Of a stretch of DNA of 64,000 nucleotides, positions 58,343 through 64,000 are shown in pieces. Within the stretch, counting starts at the first letter, position 1. Each line of letters begins with the position of its first letter. The notes below the pieces were generated by a model. The model was not told where the DNA came from. It worked only from the letters and a program-made list of their open reading frames with translations, and made no database searches. Origin of the DNA: Methanomethylovorans hollandica DSM 15978 (lineage in GTDB: Archaea > Halobacteriota > Methanosarcinia > Methanosarcinales > Methanosarcinaceae); the NCBI RefSeq assembly GCF_000328665.1, contig NC_019977.1, positions 62,001-126,000 on the forward strand. The letters run 5' to 3'. Position numbers and translations under genes: made by a program.

Positions 58343-58911
58343 AGAGGATGAACTGAATATGCTTTTCAGATCCTATGTATACATTTTTACATCAAATTCC
58401 TTAATCAGAATAACTTCTTTGTATACACATAGTTCTCTTCAAAGAACACTTCATACTATCCAATAAGTGGGTATGGATTTAGTATCTCTACGTATCCATC
58501 GTGGCATAGCCTCTACTAATCAGCTACATCTCCTACATTACTCAAAGTGCGCTGTAGGATAAGTTTTTCATCACTCACTAGCAGTTGCAGCCAATCCGGT
58601 AAGCAGCACTAACTATGTTATGCGCCTATACGCTTGGTGGGGCATATTTTTATTAGAAGTTTACTTGAGAAATCAAGGCAGTATTACAAAGTATGTAAAA
58701 ATCAGTGACAAAATAACATTTTCACAAAAAGTAAAAAGCATCGCGGAATTCTCAACTTAGTAATAATTAGCTTTTCCAGGTATCAATATTTATATGCCTC
58801 ATATATGGGAGGCGCATGGATATTGTTCCACTCGGGACTCAATAAAATATCTACCCAGGGTACAACCTATTAACAGCTATGTATTTAGCAGAATAATTAA
58901 AATATGATTAA
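58343..58911. other. long intergenic region, higher GC in the middle
   Basis: About 570 nt without a convincing ORF. The part 58480-58640 is less AT-rich than the flanks and contains CCTACA (58547-58552) pairing with TGTAGG 16 nt later, plus TGTATACA-type palindromes near 58377 and 58421. It could be a decayed element or an unrecognised RNA. TATA-like sequence is present near 58785-58800. Confidence 0.35.
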
Positions 58912-58986
58912 TGGGGCCGTGGAGATTTGAACTCCAGTCACTAGACCCCCAGTCTAGTAGGATGGTCCAGGCTACCCTACGGCCCC
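58912..58986 (-). tRNA. tRNA-Pro (GGG)
   Basis: On the minus strand the acceptor is GGGGCCG/CGGCCCC with discriminator A and no encoded CCA. The anticodon arm CTAGA-CTGGGGG-TCTAG gives anticodon GGG (58948-58950). The D stem is GGGT/ATCC. The T arm is TGGAG/CTCCA around TTCAAAT. No intron. Confidence 0.95.
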
Positions 58987-59034
58987 ATCAGGGACGAACA
59001 TATCCTAATGTACATTGTAGTATATCTCTTTTTC

Positions 59035-59775
59035 CTATGATATCTGTATGTTTGTGGTCCAGATATTGTATGCCTCTATGACCTCAGAACCTTCGACAAA
59101 GACCATTCCATGTTCCTCTGCGTAGGCTATAGCATCCTCTTTAGACAAAGCTCTGCCTGTGTTATCGTCCAGCATCTCGCACACCACCATGGATGGTGTG
59201 ACATTGGCTATCCTGGCAAGTGCAATGGAGAGTTCGGTCTGGCCAAGTCTTTCATCTATCAGTCCTTTTGCTGCGCGAAGGGTTGCCACATGACCAGGGG
59301 TACGGAACTCAGAACCAAAGTTCACTTTATTGCCTGCAAGTACTTGCTCTACCATATCTCCTAATTTTTTTATGGTGATCGCTCTATCATTATCCGGGAT
59401 ACCCGTGCGAGTATCTCTGTGGTTTACCCAGATAGAGAACGAAGAACGTGAATCATATCGAAGGTCTCCTCCCTTTTCCACGGTAGTTCCAAGAGTAGTG
59501 CTATACTCATTTGCAGAACGGATTACATCTGCCATAAAAGGCAAGCCCATTTCTTCACAAGCTACGGGATCTAAGGCCACACATATCAGGCCGCCTCCGT
59601 CTTTACGCATCAGCTTCACATCTTCAGGCTTAATAGCCTGTGCAAGAATAGTGAGGTCCGTTTCGGCTTCCCTGCCCTCTGCATCAAAAAGTAGGAACAT
59701 CTTACCCTGCCTTATGGCATCTACAGCCTTTAGTATGTTCTTGCTGTATCCTTGCCTGCCTGTCATAACTGTCAT
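59035..59775 (-). CDS. ribB: 3,4-dihydroxy-2-butanone 4-phosphate synthase RibB
   Basis: 246 residues from ATG 59775, with GAGGG just upstream and 1 nt after the ribK stop. RibB turns ribulose 5-phosphate into the four-carbon precursor of riboflavin. Motifs are FLLFDAEGREAETDLTILAQAI (metal-binding acidic residues) and MRKDGGGLICVAL, NFGSEFRTPGHVATLRA, plus RLGQTELSIALARIA. It is single-domain, without the GTP cyclohydrolase half found in some bacteria. It is co-transcribed with the riboflavin kinase/regulator. Confidence 0.95.
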   Translation of the reverse strand: MTVMTGRQGYSKNILKAVDAIRQGKMFLLFDAEGREAETDLTILAQAIKPEDVKLMRKDGGGLICVALDPVACEEMGLPFMADVIRSANEYSTTLGTTVEKGGDLRYDSRSSFSIWVNHRDTRTGIPDNDRAITIKKLGDMVEQVLAGNKVNFGSEFRTPGHVATLRAAKGLIDERLGQTELSIALARIANVTPSMVVCEMLDDNTGRALSKEDAIAYAEEHGMVFVEGSEVIEAYNIWTTNIQIS

Positions 59776-59776
59776 T

Positions 59777-60451
59777 TTATCCCTCACGTTTGTCTTTTTT
59801 CTCTACTACTATTTTCACTTCGTCCCCATCTTTCAAATGAAGCTTCTCCCGAAGGTTTACGGGAGCTATTATCTCCAGCAGATTAGTTGGATAATGTGTT
59901 CTTTCCGGGACAATGATAGCGCTCTTCACCCCATCTATTTTGATAGGATAACATTTCCCTGCACCAAAGGTACGCTCTGCGTCATTGAAACCCTGTATGC
60001 AGACAGGTTGTATGCAATCCATTCGCTGGAGAATTGAAACACTATTCTCATTGAGTTTTATATTCAGAGTTCCGGGAAACGGTTGGAAACCCAGTTTTTC
60101 AGAAAATTGCAACATGTAGCTATTTTGTGAGATGTAGTACTGTCCCTCTCCCAGGCCTGCTACCACCTGTCCATATAGCTCGATATCTTCGCCATCACCA
60201 CAGAAGATACGCTGATATTCGTCATATTCCTTCCGCAACAGTTCTATTCCATTGCACGTGAGTATGATCTTCTGTCCTCCAGGGACAAGTCGGCGTTCAA
60301 TATATCTATCATCTTCGAGCTTTTTGAGCAACCTTGCTGCCGTTTTGGAACTGGTGGTAGTGTATTGTGCGAACTCAGCTGAAGATATCTTTATAAGATT
60401 TTTAGTAGCACCAAGAAGTGCCAATTTCTTTAAAGGTTCTGCAACATACAT
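59777..60451 (-). CDS. ribK: CTP-dependent riboflavin kinase with HTH domain (RbkR-type regulator)
   Basis: 224 residues. The N-terminal about 85 residues form a winged HTH (FAQYTTTSSKTAARLLKKLEDDRYIERRLVPGGQKIILT). The C-terminal about 130 are the archaeal DUF120 kinase: VVAGLGEGQYYISQNSYMLQFSEKLGFQPFPGTLNIKL and LLEIIAPVNLREKLHLKDGDEVKI. The kinase makes FMN using CTP. Family members with this fusion (RbkR) also repress riboflavin genes. Two similar sites, CTCATATTCGAG and CTCATATTTGAG, lie just upstream (60466-60495), fitting autoregulation. ribB follows directly, so enzyme, regulator and target are in one operon. Confidence 0.94.
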   Translation of the reverse strand: MYVAEPLKKLALLGATKNLIKISSAEFAQYTTTSSKTAARLLKKLEDDRYIERRLVPGGQKIILTCNGIELLRKEYDEYQRIFCGDGEDIELYGQVVAGLGEGQYYISQNSYMLQFSEKLGFQPFPGTLNIKLNENSVSILQRMDCIQPVCIQGFNDAERTFGAGKCYPIKIDGVKSAIIVPERTHYPTNLLEIIAPVNLREKLHLKDGDEVKIVVEKKDKREG

Positions 60452-60461
60452 AATATAACCC

Positions 60462-60495
60462 CCATCTCATATTCGAGATGGAGCTCATATTTGAG
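60462..60495 (-). promoter_or_regulatory. candidate RbkR operators in front of ribK-ribB
   Basis: The palindrome CCATCTC-ATATTC-GAGATGG (60462-60481) contains CTCATATTCGAG (60466-60477). A second copy, CTCATATTTGAG, is at 60484-60495, 18 nt away. They lie 11-44 nt upstream of ribK, downstream of a TATA-like ACCTTTATG near 60507-60515, where a bound repressor would block initiation. Confidence 0.65.
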
Positions 60496-60635
60496 AAGAA
60501 GACTACATAAAGGTTTTGATGTGCAAGATTCTTATCATCCTTTTAAAGGAAATATGAGTATATATCTAGCAAATAATGATCTTTAGAATAACATCTTCAG
60601 GCTACAAAAATAGAGGATAGGGATTAAACCCTATC

Positions 60636-61067
60636 TTATTCTTCAGAAATAGTGACCTTTTTCATCACATCTTTTGGTTTTATTTTATTGACTACGTCCA
60701 TGCCCTCAATTACCTGACCAAATACTGTATGAACTCCATCAAGGTGAGGCTGGGGCGAGTGAGTGATAAAGAACTGGCTGCCACCTGTGTCCTTACCGGC
60801 ATGTGCCATTGAAATAGCTCCTTTGCCATGTTTGCGGGGATTGCCTTTTGTCTCGCATTTGATAGTGTAACCGGGGCCACCTGTGCCATCTCCTTTTGGG
60901 CATCCTCCCTGGATGACGAAGTTAGGGATAACCCTGTGGAATGTCAATCCGTCATAGAACCCCTGTTTTATGAGCTTTTCAAAGTTTGCCACAGTTTTAG
61001 GGGCATCCTTTTCGAACAGTTCCAGTACGATATTACCTTTCTCGGTCTCAATGATAGCTTTCTTCAT
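60636..61067 (-). CDS. peptidyl-prolyl cis-trans isomerase (cyclophilin)
   Basis: 143 residues from ATG 61067, preceded by AAGGTGG. Cyclophilin motifs are [76 protein letters not shown] and [18 protein letters not shown]. The catalytic Arg in FHRVI and the substrate-pocket residues are conserved. No signal peptide; it folds cytoplasmic proteins. Confidence 0.96.
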   Translation of the reverse strand: MKKAIIETEKGNIVLELFEKDAPKTVANFEKLIKQGFYDGLTFHRVIPNFVIQGGCPKGDGTGGPGYTIKCETKGNPRKHGKGAISMAHAGKDTGGSQFFITHSPQPHLDGVHTVFGQVIEGMDVVNKIKPKDVMKKVTISEE

Positions 61068-61150
61068 TATTCCCACCTTATTTCATCTGGTTAAAGGATG
61101 GGATCGATTTAAGGGTTTCTCTATACCCACCTTTCCAGCAAATTCTATCT

Positions 61151-62608
61151 CTAACCAACCGTTGTATTTAGTTCGTTGTGCGTAATGTGCAAATAAGTAA
61201 GTATACCGCTTCCGGCATCATAGTTCAGTGTAAGGGCGGATTTACTAAGATCTACATGCTTATACTGTCCTCCCAGATAGAACACAAAAGGTCCGTTCAT
61301 TGCCATGAGTTTCATATAATGCTGCGTCACGTCGTTGACAGACTGGATCTCTCCTTTTGAAATTGTGAGATTTGGGGTCACAGTGGTAGAGCTGATCTCA
61401 TCCCATGAAAACTCGGTGTCTTTTGTGTCATATTTCAATCTGTAGGCGCCACTTACAAGATCAACGGTAGTGTTTGCCTTCTTATTATTATTTGCACTTG
61501 TGTTAACTCTAATTTCATCTATACCTGTCCATATTTCTTCCTTGTCCACAGATGCATCTTTGTAAGTCACAGTTATGAAAAGCTTATCTTTCTTTTTTAG
61601 CTCGTACCAGAAGGTCTTTGTACCTGACGTCGCAGTAAAGGTCATACCTGCCGGATTGAAATCTGCAGCATCATTTCCAGTGTTTTCCAGGAAGAATTCT
61701 AAATCGTAGATAGGTTCAGGATTAGATTGGTTCAGTTTTCCTACTTTGAACGAAGAACGCACCAATTGAAATGTACCCATCTGCGGCTTTGTATCTAGTT
61801 CTATTACAGCTGTCTGGTTCCTATGATCCAACATCACGGTGGTAGATGTGAGCGTTTGAGCATACTCTGCCCATACTTCATAAAACTCACTGTTGATGTA
61901 TATGATCAATTTATCGCAACTAAGCGGATTGACAAAATTGCTATTTATGCTGGTATTGGGGTAAAGGATAGCTGGAATGTTCGATGATCTTATGTTTATG
62001 TTAGCGTCCGTTCTCCCGGAAAGGGTGGTATTTCCATTGATCTTCATTATCGGAAGGTTAAGTGTCTCACCGTTATAATGGAACTCAGGAGGTGAAACCA
62101 TTGTAGTTCCTCCCCCAGGATACTTGGACCAGACACCTCCTCCCTCGTAGGCGATTGATCTATCTCCGGAATTGTACTGCACTTTTCCCATTGGTGTCAT
62201 AAAACCTGTAAAATCAGGTTCATGTTGGTAGCTTTCCCATGCATTCCACACTCCACGGCGTTGATAGAAACTATCATGCCAGGAGGAGTTCTCAGACAAG
62301 CTTATGATCATGATCCTGCTCTCTTTATAAGATCCAACATCTCCCAAAACCTTCAAATTGCCCCCCATCATGGAAAATTTCGTATTCTGCGTAGGTGATT
62401 CTCCCAGAGCTGTCTTACTGGTCCTCGAGTCGAATACGGTAAATGCCTGTTCCATCTTCTGGGACTTTGCCATATCCTGCATATCGGTAATTGCAGGAGT
62501 CATGTACAGGAGCATTATTCCTATGGACGCTAGAGTGATGGTAAGCAATATTGCAACATCAATAACCGATGAAACAGCTATTCCATCTTCTAACACATCA
62601 TTTTTCAT
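61151..62608 (-). CDS. large pilin-like membrane-anchored protein, cluster B
   Basis: 485 residues with an N-terminal helix (AVSSVIDVAILLTITLASIGIMLLYMTP, about 11-38). It is distantly related to the 258-residue neighbour: TKFSMMGGNLKVLGD parallels VELKMQGGSLSVTGD, and the WSKYPGGGTTMVSPPEF segment parallels the WAKYHGENAVMVSQP segment. The extra C-terminal half is a beta-rich domain (PIYDLEFFLENTGNDAADFNP, GTKTFWYELKKKDKLFITVTYK). Cluster A has no visible copy of this gene. It may be a structural subunit or tip protein of the same appendage; this is inferred. It lies 17 nt downstream of the next gene. Confidence 0.8.
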   Translation of the reverse strand: MKNDVLEDGIAVSSVIDVAILLTITLASIGIMLLYMTPAITDMQDMAKSQKMEQAFTVFDSRTSKTALGESPTQNTKFSMMGGNLKVLGDVGSYKESRIMIISLSENSSWHDSFYQRRGVWNAWESYQHEPDFTGFMTPMGKVQYNSGDRSIAYEGGGVWSKYPGGGTTMVSPPEFHYNGETLNLPIMKINGNTTLSGRTDANINIRSSNIPAILYPNTSINSNFVNPLSCDKLIIYINSEFYEVWAEYAQTLTSTTVMLDHRNQTAVIELDTKPQMGTFQLVRSSFKVGKLNQSNPEPIYDLEFFLENTGNDAADFNPAGMTFTATSGTKTFWYELKKKDKLFITVTYKDASVDKEEIWTGIDEIRVNTSANNNKKANTTVDLVSGAYRLKYDTKDTEFSWDEISSTTVTPNLTISKGEIQSVNDVTQHYMKLMAMNGPFVFYLGGQYKHVDLSKSALTLNYDAGSGILTYLHITHNELNTTVG

Positions 62609-62625
62609 GTTCCCCTTCCTTTTCC

Positions 62626-63402
62626 TTAGTCAATTCTTACATCCATGGGTGAATCGATTATGAATAAATCTATATTTTCTTGATAATTCCTGTATGCATA
62701 TACAGTGTTGTTGGAAGTATCAACTCTTGCTATCTGCATGTGCATGGTTTCGTGCAGGTACCTTTCCCATGCTTTGTAGAAGTCGCTGGTCAGTGTCAAG
62801 TTAACCTGGGAAACATTCTCATAATTATGGATCGTTTTTTTTCCACCATCTGCAGTAACGCGCTCAATTCCTTTTCCGGATGCTGAAGTTGTCCCAAACA
62901 GAGTTATAATGGGTATTATAAGCACATTGTTCTCAAAGATAAAACCTGGCTGGGACACCATTACAGCATTTTCTCCGTGGTATTTTGCCCAGACTCCAGC
63001 ATTTTCATAAGATATCAATGTACCACCTGATGAGTACTCTATTGTCCTCATTTGCTTCTCAAAATACCGTGGCTCGAAAGAAGGAGGTGTTGCTGAATAA
63101 TTCCATTCCTTAACAATTAATTCAATGCTGCTGTCTCCGGTTACAGATAGAGAACCCCCCTGCATCTTTAGTTCAACAGATTGAGAAGGAGCCATATCCA
63201 ATACAACCTTATTAATATTCAATGCAAGTATCTCAAAACCTTGCCTGATATTCTTGGTATGCTGTGTTTCCTGCATGTGCTCAAGAAGGGGAACAGCACC
63301 TACAATGACGATTGCCATTGCAAGAATTATGAGACTTAAAACAATGCCAAAATCCACCATTTCAGATACTGCATCATCGGATCTTCTAAAGCTTCCTTTC
63401 AT
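62626..63402 (-). CDS. pilin-like membrane-anchored protein, cluster B (full-length paralogue of 3205-3771)
   Basis: 258 residues, N-terminal helix VSEMVDFGIVLSLIILAMAIVIVGAVPLLEHMQETQHTKNIRQ. It aligns along its first about 185 residues with the cluster A protein that ends early at 3205. It continues with GGKKTIHNYENVSQVNLTLTSDFYKAWERYLHETMHMQIARVD, which the other copy lacks. This shows how much the cluster A gene has lost. The family may be DUF7289 (from memory). Function unknown. Confidence 0.83.
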   Translation of the reverse strand: MKGSFRRSDDAVSEMVDFGIVLSLIILAMAIVIVGAVPLLEHMQETQHTKNIRQGFEILALNINKVVLDMAPSQSVELKMQGGSLSVTGDSSIELIVKEWNYSATPPSFEPRYFEKQMRTIEYSSGGTLISYENAGVWAKYHGENAVMVSQPGFIFENNVLIIPIITLFGTTSASGKGIERVTADGGKKTIHNYENVSQVNLTLTSDFYKAWERYLHETMHMQIARVDTSNNTVYAYRNYQENIDLFIIDSPMDVRID

Positions 63403-63420
63403 TTTCTAAGCCTTCCTTAC

Positions 63421-63894
63421 TCAATCTATGCGTATCATATTCGAATCTTGATCATAGTACAGCCTGAAATTATCTGAATTGCTATACACTATTCCAGAGG
63501 CAACATTGGTATTCAATGCAACATAGGGTACCTTAACTCTTGTCTCATGCCTGCCTTCGGATTCAAATATGATCTCCGATGTTTGGTTTGATATTTTTAC
63601 GGAATATTGTTTGTCTGCAATTTTATCAGGCATAATTAACTTATAATCGATGCTTCTAATTTTTCCTCCCGATGTTTGCATTATCTGGACCGCTGTATCC
63701 ATGTTTGCTATCTGTAATGCTATCTCATTTCCATGTATCTCAAATTCATCTCTCATGGCAGTTTCTCTTGCTCTGTCAAGCATTGTGAAAATAGAACCTA
63801 TCAGAACGCTCATGCAGATAACTGTTATAGTGAAGGTCAATATGAATCCGACAGACATCGATACTGCCCTTTCATCATGAATAAATCCCTGCAT
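63421..63894 (-). CDS. pilin-like membrane-anchored protein, cluster B
   Basis: 157 residues, paralogue of the protein at 3773-4243. It has MQGFIHDERAVSMSVGFILTF with the hydrophobic helix to about 40, then MRDEFEIHGNEIALQIANMD and MPDKIADKQYSVKI. Its start overlaps the upstream gene's stop (TAATG). Spacing and order match cluster A. Function unknown; see the cluster entries. Confidence 0.83.
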   Translation of the reverse strand: MQGFIHDERAVSMSVGFILTFTITVICMSVLIGSIFTMLDRARETAMRDEFEIHGNEIALQIANMDTAVQIMQTSGGKIRSIDYKLIMPDKIADKQYSVKISNQTSEIIFESEGRHETRVKVPYVALNTNVASGIVYSNSDNFRLYYDQDSNMIRID

Positions 63895-64000
63895 TATATC
63901 TGATCCCCTGGTAGTATTATTGGAATTGTCGCATTCGTTTTCACATTTCCTCTTTTATTCATTACCAAGGTGCAGTTCATGACCTTAAGTCTCTCGATTT
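63894..64000 (-). CDS. C-terminal end of a pilin-like protein, cluster B (partial)
   Basis: Only the last 34 residues are inside the window, reading LKVMNCTLVMNKRGNV and then TIPIILPGDQI before TAA at 63896-63894. The end resembles the C-terminus of the cluster A protein 4240-5106 (ISYPIPVPGGRT), and the gene order agrees. The rest lies beyond the window edge. Confidence 0.65.
   Translation of the reverse strand, partial: IERLKVMNCTLVMNKRGNVKTNATIPIILPGDQI

Noticed and set aside
1-64000. CRISPR array
   Set aside because: No series of regularly spaced direct repeats was seen; the repeats present belong to repeat proteins or palindromes.

Overview
The window comes from a methanogenic archaeon, most likely a member of the Methanosarcinaceae (Methanolobus/Methanomethylovorans/Methanosarcina-like). 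Supporting signs are an archaeal TATA-binding protein, archaeal-type SAM synthetase, TATA-box promoters, a CTP-dependent riboflavin kinase with an HTH domain, an intron-containing tRNA-Tyr, cobinamide amidohydrolase, a disaggregatase-like beta-helix protein, LVIVD-repeat surface proteins and many archaeal insertion-sequence relics. AT-rich spacers and dense ATGA-type gene overlaps fit this assignment. No CRISPR array, rRNA or provirus is visible.

Layout. 1-6.2 kb (minus strand): start of an XPD/Rad3-like helicase, a type IV pilin, a TnpB element with a likely guide-RNA end, and a five-gene cluster of small N-terminally anchored pilin-like proteins (cluster A). Cluster A is decaying: one gene is frameshifted and one is shortened beside TnpB. 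6.3-16.7 kb (plus): a genome-maintenance block of mre11, rad50, an unknown coiled-coil/proline-rich protein, smc, scpA and scpB. 16.8-30.4 kb: tbp, an AglJ-like glycosyltransferase, a ThiC-family gene with palindromic upstream sites, a methyltransferase, a WD40 protein, msrB, a marR-MATE pair with a clear operator, IS copies, cbiZ with a TIM-barrel gene, and an ArsR-type regulator. 30.5-34.6 kb: an overlapping operon of a radical-SAM putative DNA repair protein, its DUF4130-type partner and a MutS-family ATPase with helix-hairpin-helix motifs. 34.6-38.4 kb: hisG-hisA-hisB and divergent metK. 38.5-45 kb: tRNA-Tyr (with intron) and tRNA-Asp, then a low-coding stretch with a broken QueG-like gene, a beta-helix/DNRLRE surface protein, transposase scraps and a broken glutamate:sodium symporter gene. 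45-61 kb: a 906-residue LVIVD/FG-GAP-like protein, a CysRS paralogue lacking zinc ligands, tRNA-Arg, an OLA1/YchF-type GTPase, an NgBR-like cis-prenyltransferase subunit, rimI, a zinc-ribbon/wHTH protein, an AAA ATPase with a metallo-beta-lactamase partner, an ABC-2 exporter, a fasciclin protein, tRNA-Pro, the ribK-ribB operon and a cyclophilin. 61.1-64 kb (minus): a second, apparently intact pilin-like cluster (B), paralogous to cluster A.

The observations most worth follow-up are the rSAM-DUF4130-MutS operon, the CysRS paralogue that has lost its zinc site, the heteromeric-type cis-prenyltransferase subunit, the unknown protein between rad50 and smc, the two pilin-like clusters, the TnpB element, and an inverted-repeat element shared downstream of two tRNA genes. 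Family names come from recognising motifs in the translated sequence; no database search was run.
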